A stretch of DNA of 64,000 bases, taken from Fibrobacter sp. Its GTDB lineage: Bacteria; Fibrobacterota; Fibrobacteria; Fibrobacterales; Fibrobacteraceae. The stretch lies in NCBI GenBank assembly GCA_017412605.1, contig JAFPWY010000011.1:310001-374000 (forward strand). Direction: 5' to 3'. The notes below the pieces were generated by a model, which saw nothing but the letters and a program-made list of their open reading frames with translations, was not told the DNA's origin and did no database searches. Both the position numbers and the translations under genes were made by a program. Positions 18,516 to 27,345 of this stretch are shown here, piece by piece (within the stretch, counting starts at the first letter, position 1; every line of letters starts with the position of its first letter).

Positions 18516-19352
18516 CTAGAGGTCCTTGATGGCGAGCAGTTTTCCCATGTCTTCAAGGTTGATTTCGAAATCCAGGTTCGCGTTCTGGCGGATGTGCTCG
18601 GGGCTTGCCGATTTGGGAATCGGCAAGAGGCCCAGCTGCAACACGAATCGGCTTGCCAGTTGCGGGATGGACACTCCATATTTCGCGGCTATTGTGGAGA
18701 CTTCCGGTACGTTTGCAAGGCGTCCCGTGGCGTTTGGCGAGTAGGCTTCTACAAGAATGCCGTTTGTGTGGCAGTATTCGATCAGTTCTGTCGGGACGTG
18801 GCCTATGTGCACGCGAATCTGGTTGACAGCCGGCATTACACGGCAGTTTTCCATTATGTTGTCCAAATCCTCGACTTCAAAGTTCGACACGCCGATGGCA
18901 CGGAAACGTCCGGCTGAATAGGCTTCTTCTAGGGCTTTCCAGACTTCTAGGTTCTCTTCGTAGTAGTTGTGCCCTTTGAACGGGCTGTTCATCTCGCTCC
19001 AGGGCCTTGGAGCATGGATGAGCATGAGGTCTATGTGCCGGCAGTCCAGCCGAACGAGGGATTCCAGGATGTTTTTCTCGGCTTCTTTGTACGACTTGAC
19101 TTCGGCGGGAATTTTGGAGGAGACAAAAATGCTTTCGCGGTGAATGCCGGTGGCGGCAAGGCCCGCCCGGATGCCTTCTCCCACACCTTCCTCGTTCTCG
19201 TAGGCGATGGCTGTATCGATATTCCTGAAACCGGCGTCGATAGCCGCTGCGACGGCGGTCTTTGCCGTTCCGTTGGGGACCTGCCATGTCCCTAGCGCAA
19301 CCTTCGGAATCCGCTGGCTGTTATTTAGTTTGTAGAACTCGTCGAGAACCAT
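18516..19352 (-). CDS. Aldo/keto reductase
   Basis: NAD(P)H-dependent oxidoreductase of the AKR superfamily, about 278 residues, soluble. The catalytic tetrad is present: Asp and Tyr in FRNIDTAIAYENEEGVG, Lys in VSSKIP, and His in LMLIHAP. The C-terminal cofactor loop reads GLLPIPKSASPEHIRQN, as in the 2,5-diketo-gluconate reductase-like branch. GGGAGG is five bases before the ATG at 19352. The frame also opens with a GTG at 19358 that overlaps the Shine-Dalgarno, so I use the ATG. The physiological substrate is unknown. Confidence 0.9.
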   Translation of the reverse strand: MVLDEFYKLNNSQRIPKVALGTWQVPNGTAKTAVAAAIDAGFRNIDTAIAYENEEGVGEGIRAGLAATGIHRESIFVSSKIPAEVKSYKEAEKNILESLVRLDCRHIDLMLIHAPRPWSEMNSPFKGHNYYEENLEVWKALEEAYSAGRFRAIGVSNFEVEDLDNIMENCRVMPAVNQIRVHIGHVPTELIEYCHTNGILVEAYSPNATGRLANVPEVSTIAAKYGVSIPQLASRFVLQLGLLPIPKSASPEHIRQNANLDFEINLEDMGKLLAIKDL

Positions 19353-19479
19353 GATCACCTCCCGTGAAAATGAATACGCCGGAGCGCATCTATTTTATTA
19401 TAAACAAAAAAAGGCAAAAAGAACCACCTCGGGAACACCCATGTTGGAATATTCACTGTAGTGGATGTTTTTTGCTTGT

Positions 19480-20409
19480 TTAGCGGGTTATTGTCTTGGT
19501 TTCGCCGCGGGCGGCCCGTTCTGGAGTGTACGGGTCAATATGGACAAGCGCGTCGACCACGTTTTCGCCACAGTCAATGAGCTTTTGTTCCACATCTTCG
19601 GCAATGTCGTGGGCGGCCAGCAAGGTCATGTCGGCAGGGACGACAATATGCAAGTCTACGTGCAAGTCGTTGCCCACATACCGCGTGCGGAACCCGTGGA
19701 TGCTGATGACTTCGGGGAAGGAAAGGGCGATATTTTTTAGCTTCTCCGAAACTTCCTTGGATGCGCCCCGGTCTGCCACCTGGTGGATTCCGGGCCATGC
19801 AATGTCCTTGGCGGAGTGCAAGATGAAGAAGGCCACGATGATGGCTCCGACGGCATCGGCGAACCAGAGCTCCGGTATGGCAATGACAGTCACGACGGCG
19901 ACAACTACGGGAATGGAACTGAACGCGTCGCTCCTGTGGTGCCAGGCATTGGCTTCTAGGGCTTGGCTTCTAATTCGCTTGCCCGCCTTCTTTGTATAAT
20001 GGAACAGAGCTTCCTTGACGAGAATGGAAACCAGGGCCATGACGGCAACGGGAAATTCGGGCCTCTTGCATTCGCCGGCGATCAAGTTGCAGATGGCGTT
20101 GTAACCGATTCCAATGCCGACGATTGCCACGGCAATGCCGATGCAAATGGTAATCAGCGTCTCGAAGCGGCGGTGCCCGTAGGGGTGTTCTGCGTCTGGT
20201 GGAGAATTCCAGAAATGGCTCCCCACGATGACGGCAATATCCGTGATAAAATCGGATGCGCTGTGGATGGCGTCGGCGACGAGGGCCTGCGAGTTGCCGA
20301 GCGTACCTACGACAAATTTTGCGATAGAAAGAAAAGCGTTCCAGGCGAGCCCTACCCAGGTCACCTTGCGAACTTCGGCACTGTCATCTTTCTTGCGAAC
20401 GCGCGTCAT
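19480..20409 (-). CDS. Cation diffusion facilitator family metal exporter
   Basis: Inner-membrane divalent metal/proton antiporter, about 309 residues. It has six predicted membrane helices. The transport-site motifs of the family are in helices 2 and 5 (LVADAIHSASDF and AWHHRSDAFSS). A C-terminal cytoplasmic metal-binding domain (DLHVDLHIVVPADM) follows. Zn, Fe or Mn are all possible. The ATG at 20409 is preferred over the GTG two codons upstream; neither has a clear ribosome binding site. Confidence 0.9.
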   Translation of the reverse strand: MTRVRKKDDSAEVRKVTWVGLAWNAFLSIAKFVVGTLGNSQALVADAIHSASDFITDIAVIVGSHFWNSPPDAEHPYGHRRFETLITICIGIAVAIVGIGIGYNAICNLIAGECKRPEFPVAVMALVSILVKEALFHYTKKAGKRIRSQALEANAWHHRSDAFSSIPVVVAVVTVIAIPELWFADAVGAIIVAFFILHSAKDIAWPGIHQVADRGASKEVSEKLKNIALSFPEVISIHGFRTRYVGNDLHVDLHIVVPADMTLLAAHDIAEDVEQKLIDCGENVVDALVHIDPYTPERAARGETKTITR

Positions 20410-20504
20410 GAGCACTAAACTAGTAAATAAGCAAGTTTGCTGGAGCGAATTATTATTTAAAGTCCCGAATAAGCCCTGCTTTTTAGAATGTACTTTATTT
20501 TGCA

Positions 20505-20530
20505 GAAAAAAAGGAACCCTTGCGGGTCCC
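20505..20530 (-). terminator. Terminator of gpmI
   Basis: On the minus strand GGGACCC-GCAA-GGGTTCC is followed by eight Ts. It lies about 75 bp after the gpmI stop, beyond a repeat element. Confidence 0.9.
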
Positions 20531-20603
20531 TTTTGTAATTTTGCTCAGAGCAGCGTAGCTGCGATCTCATCGCTCAAAGCGACCGCAGGTCGCGAGCTCA
20601 TAC
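20531..20603 (-). repeat. Stop-codon-adjacent TATGAGC repeat, gpmI copy
   Basis: Read in the gpmI direction, the TAG is followed at once by GTATGAGCTCGCGACC, then GGTCGCTTTGAGCGATGAG and a second hairpin (GCAGCTACGCTGC). The words TATGAGC, GAGCTC and CTTTGAG recur after the stop codons at 62044 and 62272. Confidence 0.6.
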
Positions 20604-22238
20604 CTACTTGATGATCAACATGCTGTCGTCCCAAGCTTCGTGCTTTTCGAGGCCGAGGAGGTTGGCCGTCGTAGCAGCGATGTTGGAAAGACCCCAGTCG
20701 CCTTCCTTGAGGCCGAGCTTGCCGCCCGTTACGTTATCGTAAAGGATGCAAGGAACCTTGTTGAGGGTGTGGCTCGTCTTGGCCTTGAACGTACCGTCCT
20801 TGTTGACCTTCGGCATGCCGGTCTTCTTGTCGATTTCGTACATTTCGTCGGCGTTACCGTGGTCAGCCGTGATGATAGCAACACCACCGAGGGCGTCAAT
20901 CACCGGGAGGAGGCGTGCGAGGCCGATGTCCACAGCTTCGATAGCCATCGTAGCGGCGCGGAAGGAACCGGTATGGCCCACCATGTCGCCGTTCGGGAAG
21001 TTGCAGCGGAGCGTCTGGTACTTGCCGCTCTTCAAGGCTTCGATCATGGCGTCGGTGATTTCGGCGGCCTTCATCCACGGGCGCTGTTCGAACGGAACAA
21101 CGTCAGATTCAATTTCGAGGTAGGTTTCGCCGTCAAACTTGCTGGAACGGTTACCATTCCAGAAGTAGGTCACGTGGCCGTACTTCTGCGTTTCGGAGCA
21201 GGCGAACTGCTTGACACCCGTTTCGGAAAGCCATTCGCCGCTGGTTTCCTTGATGGCCGGAGGCGGCACCAAGAAGCGGTTCGGGAGCTTGAGGTCGCCG
21301 TCGTACTGGAGCATGCCGGCGTAGCAGACGTGCGGGAAGCGCACGCGGTCAAATTCGTTGAAGGATTCTTCTTCGAAGGCGCGGGTGATTTCGATGGCGC
21401 GGTCGCCACGGAAGTTGAAGAACACCACGGAGTCGCCGTCGTTGATGGTGCCGACCGGCTGGCCGTCCTTCGCAATCACGAACGGGGGCAAGTCCTGGTC
21501 AATGGCCTTGGTTTCTCCACGGAGGGTTTCAATCGCCTGGGTGGCGTTGTCGAAGTAGCGGCCTTCGCCGAGCACGTGGGTCTTCCAGCCGAGTTCCACC
21601 ATCTTCCAGTTGGCGTTGTAACGGTCCATGGTGATCTGCATACGGCCACCGCCGCTAGCAATGCAGACGTCGAATTCCGGGCTGCGGAGTTCGTCCATGA
21701 ACTTTTCGAACGGGCCAACATAATCGAGAGCGGAAGTTTCCGGCACGTCACGACCGTCGAGGAGGATGTGCACGCGGACCTTCTTGAGGCCTTCCTTCTT
21801 GGCCTGGGCGACCATGGCCTTGAGGTGGCTGATGTTGGAGTGAACGTTACCGTCGCTGAAGAGGCCGATGAAGTGGAGCACGGAACCGTGGTCACGCACG
21901 TTCGCGGCGATTTCCTTCCAGGCGTCGCGACCGAAGATGTCGCCAGAGACGATGGCGTCTTGCACGAGGGCGGCACCCTGGTTGTACACCTGGCCGGCAC
22001 CGATAGCGTTGTGGCCCACTTCGGAGTTACCCATGTCTTCGTTGGTCGGCATACCCACGGCGCGGCCGTGAGCCTTCAGGAGCACGTTCGGGTACATCTT
22101 GAAGAGGTTGTCGAGGGTCGGGGTGCGGGCAGCCTTGATGGCGTTGCCCTCGACCTTATCGGTGATGCCAAAACCGTCCATCACGATGGTGACGACGGGT
22201 CCCTTGATACCGGGGAAGTTGGAAAGTTTCTTGAGCAT
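20604..22238 (-). CDS. gpmI: 2,3-bisphosphoglycerate-independent phosphoglycerate mutase
   Basis: Interconverts 3- and 2-phosphoglycerate in glycolysis, a cytoplasmic manganese enzyme. The 544-residue length fits the family. The first metal Asp is in TIVMDGFG (Asp21). The phosphorylated serine is in EDMGNSEVGH (Ser72). The phosphatase-domain metal residues are in ITADHGNADEM. GGAG lies eight bases before the ATG. A TAAATTTG promoter element (minus strand, 22275-22268) lies just upstream, next to the terminator of the preceding lipoprotein. It is the only glycolytic gene in the window. Confidence 0.95.
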   Translation of the reverse strand: MLKKLSNFPGIKGPVVTIVMDGFGITDKVEGNAIKAARTPTLDNLFKMYPNVLLKAHGRAVGMPTNEDMGNSEVGHNAIGAGQVYNQGAALVQDAIVSGDIFGRDAWKEIAANVRDHGSVLHFIGLFSDGNVHSNISHLKAMVAQAKKEGLKKVRVHILLDGRDVPETSALDYVGPFEKFMDELRSPEFDVCIASGGGRMQITMDRYNANWKMVELGWKTHVLGEGRYFDNATQAIETLRGETKAIDQDLPPFVIAKDGQPVGTINDGDSVVFFNFRGDRAIEITRAFEEESFNEFDRVRFPHVCYAGMLQYDGDLKLPNRFLVPPPAIKETSGEWLSETGVKQFACSETQKYGHVTYFWNGNRSSKFDGETYLEIESDVVPFEQRPWMKAAEITDAMIEALKSGKYQTLRCNFPNGDMVGHTGSFRAATMAIEAVDIGLARLLPVIDALGGVAIITADHGNADEMYEIDKKTGMPKVNKDGTFKAKTSHTLNKVPCILYDNVTGGKLGLKEGDWGLSNIAATTANLLGLEKHEAWDDSMLIIK

Positions 22239-22277
22239 GTTTTACTCCGTATTAATGTTTACGGGGGCAAATTTAGA

Positions 22278-22309
22278 AAAATAAAAAGGTTCCCCAAAGG
22301 AGGGGAACC
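22278..22309 (-). terminator. Terminator of the first paired lipoprotein gene
   Basis: GGTTCCCC-TCCTTT-GGGGAACC on the minus strand, followed by TTTTTATTTTT. The T-run overlaps the region where the gpmI promoter must lie. Confidence 0.9.
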
Positions 22310-22332
22310 GTTGAAAATAGGTGTTTTATGAC

Positions 22333-23379
22333 TTATTTCTTTTTAAACATGAGGATTGTCAGGGCGTAGTTGCCGTTTGCATCCGGAGTGTCCGATTTTT
22401 CCTGCAACGTGAATGCATAGAATCCGTCGCCAGTCTGTTCGTTGTAATTGCTGCCGATTGCAACGTAGAACTTGTACGATTCCAAGGCGAGCGTTGTTGT
22501 GAGGTTGCCCTTCCTGAAACGGAAATCACTCATGTGTGCCGGAGAGGGGGGCAGCAGGCTGATTGTCCAGTCGTCATCGTAGTTCTTGTCCCTGTCATTG
22601 CTGTATGCGGTAATCTGGACCCCGTTCTGGGTATGCATTGTGACTTTTCCGGTCAGTTCGTCGGCGGTAAAGATAATGTCCGAAGTAGAGGCATCGGCTG
22701 CCGTCGCACTTGCCAAGGCTATGCCTTTGCCGTCCTTTGTCCCCACATTAACCACTGCCGAAACGAGTTCCACCGCGGCTGCTGCAAGTTCTTCCGGAGT
22801 CTGCGTCGGGGTCTCGGGAATTTCCTCGCAGTGGCTTGCATCGCGCACGAATGTTGCGGAATCTCTGGTGACATACATGTTGGGCTGGCTTGCATCGTAG
22901 GTGGCCATGTATGTGGCGTAGATGATGAATGTGCCGCAGTCACTCTTGTCGTTGTCGATGATGACGGCGCCCTGGTCGCCCCAGTTGATATTGGGCATTG
23001 CTCCCTGAATAGGATTGTATGTGATCTGGAGCGGAGTTCCTACGACAGCGCCTGTTTCGGAAATCTTAGCCAACGAGAGTTCTGCGTTGGTAAAGGCGAC
23101 TTCGGCACCGGTCGGTATAGTCGTGGTGTCCAGAAGATCAAATGATGCACCACCGTTAATCACCATTCTAGATCCGTCGCCACTCACCGTGACAGTGATT
23201 GGGAGCGGAGAAACGGGAGATATGGCTGTAGTTGCGGGAAGAACCGGTGTGTCCGGAACATCGGGCTGGTCCGGAGTGGGGGAGCTTCCTGAGTCATCGT
23301 CAGAACAGGCCGTGTAGCCGGCTACAATAGCTGCACTCATCGTGAGCATAAACAGATAGCGAGAAAATGGATATTTCAT
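22333..23379 (-). CDS. Lipoprotein of unknown function, tandem paralog A
   Basis: 348 residues with a lipoprotein signal (hydrophobic run ending GYTAC, Cys25) and a short Asp/Ser/Pro linker, so likely on the outer membrane. The C-terminal half is similar to the next gene (23582-24637). Shared features are a YDDDW/FDDDY segment, P.HMSDFRF/P.HISDFRF, TGD.F.A.TL and an ending of the type LTI..FKK. I do not recognise a named domain. It forms a minus-strand tandem pair with its paralog, with a terminator between them, so the two are separately transcribed. Confidence 0.75.
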   Translation of the reverse strand: MKYPFSRYLFMLTMSAAIVAGYTACSDDDSGSSPTPDQPDVPDTPVLPATTAISPVSPLPITVTVSGDGSRMVINGGASFDLLDTTTIPTGAEVAFTNAELSLAKISETGAVVGTPLQITYNPIQGAMPNINWGDQGAVIIDNDKSDCGTFIIYATYMATYDASQPNMYVTRDSATFVRDASHCEEIPETPTQTPEELAAAAVELVSAVVNVGTKDGKGIALASATAADASTSDIIFTADELTGKVTMHTQNGVQITAYSNDRDKNYDDDWTISLLPPSPAHMSDFRFRKGNLTTTLALESYKFYVAIGSNYNEQTGDGFYAFTLQEKSDTPDANGNYALTILMFKKK

Positions 23380-23509
23380 AAATCACCTCTTTTTCTTTTC
23401 TTCTGTGCTTAAAAATAAACAAAAAAAAGAAAAAACATTCATTATAAGGAATTTGAATCAAAAAAATGTGACCAAATCGGCTTTTTTCAGTGTTAAAAAA
23501 GACTTACAA

Positions 23510-23548
23510 AAGCAAAAGGCCCCAATAGCCCATTAAGGCTTTGGGGTC
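23510..23548 (-). terminator. Terminator of the second paired lipoprotein gene
   Basis: On the minus strand GACCCCAAAGCC pairs imperfectly with GGGCTATTGGGGCC around a TTAAT loop, followed by TTTTGCTTTTG. Confidence 0.75.
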
Positions 23549-23581
23549 TTTTATATAATTAGAAATTTCTTTTAGGAGAGG

Positions 23582-24637
23582 TTACTTCTTGAAGTAGATG
23601 ATGGTCAAGGGTCTGACGCCGTTTCCGTCCGGAACATCCTTTGATTCAAGCGTGACAGCAAAGAAGTCGTCTCCGGTATCGGCATTGAAGGCCGGTCCAA
23701 TGACAATCCAGAAGTAGTCAATGTCGAATTTTTCGGCGGATTCAGCGAGCTTAGTTTCATTGAATCTGAAATCGCTGATGTGTGCCGGAATCGAGGGCAG
23801 GAGTTTGGAACTGTAGTCGTCGTCAAAGTTCCTGTCCTTGGCGTTGTTGTACTTGACAACCCTGTAACCATTGACACCATAGAGCGTCAGCGCACCAGTT
23901 TCATCTGTTTCGACTCGAATCTGGGCCTGCTCCATGAGCACTTCTTTTTCTTGGGTGAAGGAGAATCCGTAGGTCGTAGAGGTGGACATGTTGCCCCTGA
24001 ACATGTTGAGCGGGACGTCGGACACGATGACGTCAGCTGCAGAAGAAGACTCCGGCTCGGGATCCGGCAAGCAGGATTCCGGCTTACGCTCGAACGTCAG
24101 AGAGTCCACGGAGGCGAACTTGTTGGGATTTTCTGGATCGTTTGTTGCGTAGAGGAGGACGAACAGCTTGAATGTTCCGCACTGGGTCTTTGCCGGGTCG
24201 TTTATGGACACGCCCATTTCGCTAAGGTTAATTGCTGATTGCGGGAAAGTCGGGGCCGTGTATTGGAGCTCGACCATTGCCTGTTCGTTTTCGCCCGCGT
24301 CGTTCACGTGTGCGAGAATCAGTTCAATGCCGGTGAAGAACGGGTCGTTTTCGCTGTCAGCGTTAGCAGTTGTGTCCCATCCGTCCAGAATAGCACTTCC
24401 ATTGAACGTGAAAATGGTTTCATCCGGGGTGGGGTTGGCGGCGGCCTGCTGGAAGCGAATAGGAGAAACTTCCGTAACCTGGATAGATGACATCAGCGGC
24501 ATTGCCGAAGAAGAAGATTTTTCAGTATCCTTTTCCGGGGCCGAAGGGTCGTCGCTGCCTGTGCATGCATACATTGCGGCAGTGAACAGCGAAAAAAGTG
24601 CAAGAAGCGATGCGCTTTTCAGAAGATCGTATTTCAT
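23582..24637 (-). CDS. Lipoprotein of unknown function, tandem paralog B
   Basis: 351 residues, with lipobox MYAC (Cys25) and a short Ser-rich linker (KSSSS). It has the same architecture and C-terminal motifs as paralog A: NFDDDY, PAHISDFRFN, a TGDDFFAVTLES segment, and ending LTIIYFKK. The N-terminal halves are more divergent, though both keep a conserved C(G)TF(K/I) segment, which suggests a disulfide with a later cysteine. A local duplication is the simplest origin. Function unknown. Confidence 0.75.
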   Translation of the reverse strand: MKYDLLKSASLLALFSLFTAAMYACTGSDDPSAPEKDTEKSSSSAMPLMSSIQVTEVSPIRFQQAAANPTPDETIFTFNGSAILDGWDTTANADSENDPFFTGIELILAHVNDAGENEQAMVELQYTAPTFPQSAINLSEMGVSINDPAKTQCGTFKLFVLLYATNDPENPNKFASVDSLTFERKPESCLPDPEPESSSAADVIVSDVPLNMFRGNMSTSTTYGFSFTQEKEVLMEQAQIRVETDETGALTLYGVNGYRVVKYNNAKDRNFDDDYSSKLLPSIPAHISDFRFNETKLAESAEKFDIDYFWIVIGPAFNADTGDDFFAVTLESKDVPDGNGVRPLTIIYFKK

Positions 24638-24808
24638 TTTTTTGTCCTCTCTATATATTATCCTTGAAAATAAACAAAAAAATGCAAAATGTGTCTTTTA
24701 AACGTGTAAAATTTGATGAAAGAAAACGGCTTTTTTGCAAAAAAAACGCAATTTGAATGGATGTTGCGTAAATAATAGATTACAGTCACATGTTTTTGCT
24801 TTTTACGC

Positions 24809-26992
24809 CTATTTCATGTCGCGGATGATGTCGCGGAGGCGGGCAGCTTCTTCGAAGTCAAGGCGTGCTGCAGCTTCCTTCATCTGGCGTTCGAGATCTT
24901 CCAGCCGTGAGCTATCAGCCGTGAGCGGTGAGCCTTGAACCTCGGACCTAGAGCCTTTCTTTCGTCTTTCGTCTTTCGTCTTTCGTCTAGAACTGGGCTG
25001 TAGCGGTTCCATCGGGCGGATGCCGGTATTGTCGTCATCCCAGTCGTCGACGGAGTCATCACCGATATCTCCGAGCGGGTCGTTGATTCTCAGGTCGTCT
25101 TCGAGCTTGCGGGTCACGGACTTCGGCGTGATGCCGTGTTCCTTGTTGAATTCTTCCTGCACGCTGCGACGGCGGGCGGTTTCGGTGACGGCCTTCTCCA
25201 GGCTGTCGGTCATGTTGTCGGCGAAAAGGAGTACCGTGCCGTTCACGTTGCGGCTTGCGCGGCCCATCGTCTGGATAAGGCTTCTGTAGTTGCGCAAGAA
25301 ACCTTCCTTGTCGGCGTCGAGTATGGCGACCATGCTCACTTCGGGCAGGTCGAGGCCTTCGCGCAGCAGGTTGATGCCGACGAGTACGTCGAATTCCCCG
25401 GTGCGTAAGCCCCGAATCAGTTCATGGCGTTCCAAAGTCTTGATGTCGCTGTGCAGGTAGCGCGCACGGATGCCCGCTTCCACGAAGAAGTCGGTAAGGT
25501 CCTGCGCCATCTTCTTGGTGAGCGTCGTGACGAGCACGCGGTCGCCGTTCTTGACGACTTCCTCGATGCGGTACAGGAGTACGTCCATCTGGCCCTTGAT
25601 GGGGAACATCTCGATTTTTGGGTCCAGAAGCCCGGTCGGCCTGTTAATTTGTTCGGTGACCACACCGTTCGTCTTGGTGAGTTCGTAATCGCCGGGTGTT
25701 GCCGAAACGAAAAGCACCTGCTTCGGGTACATGTACTCGAATTCGGCGAAGTTCATCGGGCGGTTGTCGAGTGCGCAGGGGAGGCGGAACCCGTACTGCA
25801 CCAGCGTCGTCTTGCGGCTCTTATCGCCCTCGGCCATGCCGCCCACCTGCGGAATGCTCACGTGGGATTCGTCCACCATCAAAAGCCAGTCGTCGCCGAA
25901 GTAGTCAATAAGCGTGAAGGGACGCGTACCCGGGGCGCGGTTCTCAATGATGCGGGAGTAGTTCTCGATGCCGCTGCATTGGCCCGTTTCGCGGATCATT
26001 TCCATGTCGTAGCGGGTACGGCTGCTGAGGCGGGCCGATTCCAGCACCTTGCCTTCCTTGTCGAGTTCGGCGAGGCGTTCGGTCAGTTCCACCTGCATGC
26101 GCTGCAAGATGCCCGCGCGGCCTTCTTCCTTCGTGACGAAGTGCTTCGCCGGAGCGATGGTCATCTCGTCCAGGTCTTGCGTGACTTCGCCGGTGACGAT
26201 GTTGAAGCGCACGAGTCGGTCCACCTCGTCGCCGAAAAGTTCAATGCGCAGGCCTTCTTCGTCGTAGCTCGGGTGGATCTCGATCACGTCGCCGTGCACG
26301 CGGAAAGAGCCACGTTCCAGGCTGAAATCGTTGCGGGTATATTGAATGCGCACGAGGTCGTGCAGAATCTTGTCGCGGTCGTACACGTCACCCTTCTTGA
26401 TGCGAACCATCAGGTCGAAATATTCCGAGGGGCTGCCCAAGCCGTAAATGCAGCTTACGGAGGCGACGATAATTACGTCGCGGCGGGTGAGCAAGTTCGC
26501 GGTGGCGCGTAGGCGCAACTTGTCAATCTCGTCGTTGATGCTCGCGTCTTTCTCGATGAAGGTGTCCGTGTGCGGGATGTAGGCTTCGGGCTGGAAGTAG
26601 TCGTAATAGCTCACGAAGTATTCCACCGCATTGTGGGGGAAGAACGCCTTGAATTCCTGGTAGAGCTGTGCCGCGAGCGTCTTGTTGTGCGTGAGGATCA
26701 GCGTCGGCTTGCCCACGTTCTTGATGACGTTCGCCATCGTGAAGGTCTTGCCCGAACCGGTCACGCCAAGGAGCGTCTGGAACTGTTCCCCATTCTTGAA
26801 ACCTTCCGTCAGTTCTTCAATCGCTTTTGGCTGGTCACCCGCCGCTCCGTAAGGGCTCACGAGCTCGAAGTTCGCGCGCGTGTTGGACTGGAACTGTTTC
26901 AAGTGCCCCGGCAAGCTCTGCTCGGGCGGTAGCGGTTTCGCTATCGGTTTCGCATACGGGTCCGGAGTGATTGTCTTGCGTGCGCGGGCCAT
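24809..26992 (-). CDS. uvrB: Excinuclease ABC subunit B
   Basis: Damage-verification helicase of nucleotide excision repair, partner of UvrA and UvrC. Walker A is GVTGSGKT. The damage-probing beta-hairpin is in YYDYFQPEAYIPHTDTF. The Walker B region is MVDESH. The C-terminal UVR motif that contacts UvrC (LERQMKEAAARLDFEEAARL) is intact. I choose the ATG at 26992 (MARARKTITPDPYAKP); the frame extends further upstream to 27109, but that part has no family character. Between the helicase core and the UVR motif lies an unusual basic segment (about residues 667-698) encoded by an intergenic-type repeat with a heptanucleotide tandem array. The linker is flexible in UvrB, so activity is probably retained. 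Confidence 0.95.
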   Translation of the reverse strand: MARARKTITPDPYAKPIAKPLPPEQSLPGHLKQFQSNTRANFELVSPYGAAGDQPKAIEELTEGFKNGEQFQTLLGVTGSGKTFTMANVIKNVGKPTLILTHNKTLAAQLYQEFKAFFPHNAVEYFVSYYDYFQPEAYIPHTDTFIEKDASINDEIDKLRLRATANLLTRRDVIIVASVSCIYGLGSPSEYFDLMVRIKKGDVYDRDKILHDLVRIQYTRNDFSLERGSFRVHGDVIEIHPSYDEEGLRIELFGDEVDRLVRFNIVTGEVTQDLDEMTIAPAKHFVTKEEGRAGILQRMQVELTERLAELDKEGKVLESARLSSRTRYDMEMIRETGQCSGIENYSRIIENRAPGTRPFTLIDYFGDDWLLMVDESHVSIPQVGGMAEGDKSRKTTLVQYGFRLPCALDNRPMNFAEFEYMYPKQVLFVSATPGDYELTKTNGVVTEQINRPTGLLDPKIEMFPIKGQMDVLLYRIEEVVKNGDRVLVTTLTKKMAQDLTDFFVEAGIRARYLHSDIKTLERHELIRGLRTGEFDVLVGINLLREGLDLPEVSMVAILDADKEGFLRNYRSLIQTMGRASRNVNGTVLLFADNMTDSLEKAVTETARRRSVQEEFNKEHGITPKSVTRKLEDDLRINDPLGDIGDDSVDDWDDDNTGIRPMEPLQPSSRRKTKDERRKKGSRSEVQGSPLTADSSRLEDLERQMKEAAARLDFEEAARLRDIIRDMK
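24908..24992 (-). repeat. Intergenic-type repeat embedded in uvrB, with TTTCGTC tandem array
   Basis: On the plus strand, 24961-24988 holds four consecutive TTTCGTC units. They are preceded by GAGCTATCAGCCGTGAGC and GGTGAGCC words that resemble the GAGC/TATGAGC repeats found after stop codons elsewhere in this window. The whole segment is read in frame within uvrB. Confidence 0.6.
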
Positions 26993-27121
26993 GGAAGTGA
27001 AAACAGTAGGTTGTGAAAAGTGGGCAGTAGGGGTTGCTATTTGTTGGTGGAAAATATAGGTTTTCTGCGATTGATCGAGGCATGTCTTTTCTATTATTTG
27101 TGCAATCAATGGAGGCCGAGT

Positions 27122-27307
27122 ATGGAAGGTAAATCATTCCCTTGTGAAAATTGCAGGTTGCGCGCCAAGTACGATGCAAATCCGAAATCGATTCTCGGGC
27201 GCTTGTGGCGTTTCCATATCAGGTTTTGCCCGGGCTGGCGGGCCTATTTCAGGAGCCTTCCGTACGAAAGACAGCAGGAATACGTCGAAAGATACGGCTT
27301 GAAATAG
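27122..27307 (+). CDS. Small conserved-looking protein with CxxC motif
   Basis: 61 codons, preceded by GGAGG six bases before the ATG, the best ribosome binding site in this stretch. The protein opens MEGKSFPCENCRLRAKYD, with a CxxC that could bind a metal. It then has a Trp/Arg-rich middle (LGRLWRFHIRFCPGW) and a charged helical end (YERQQEYVERYGLK). It is soluble and basic. It lies between divergent uvrB and a FISUMP lipoprotein. Function unknown; I believe it is real because of the ribosome site and the even composition. Confidence 0.65.
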   Translation: MEGKSFPCENCRLRAKYDANPKSILGRLWRFHIRFCPGWRAYFRSLPYERQQEYVERYGLK

Positions 27308-27345
27308 AAATGCGCAGTTTTTATATTGGTTGGTAGAGGAGTGTT

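Noticed and set aside
24961-24988. TTTCGTC array as a CRISPR or origin iteron
   Set aside because: Only four 7-bp units without spacers, lying in the uvrB reading frame. DnaA boxes and other origin features are absent.
26993-27109. N-terminal extension of uvrB
   Set aside because: The 39 extra residues lack UvrB similarity; the family-like start is MARARKT at 26992.
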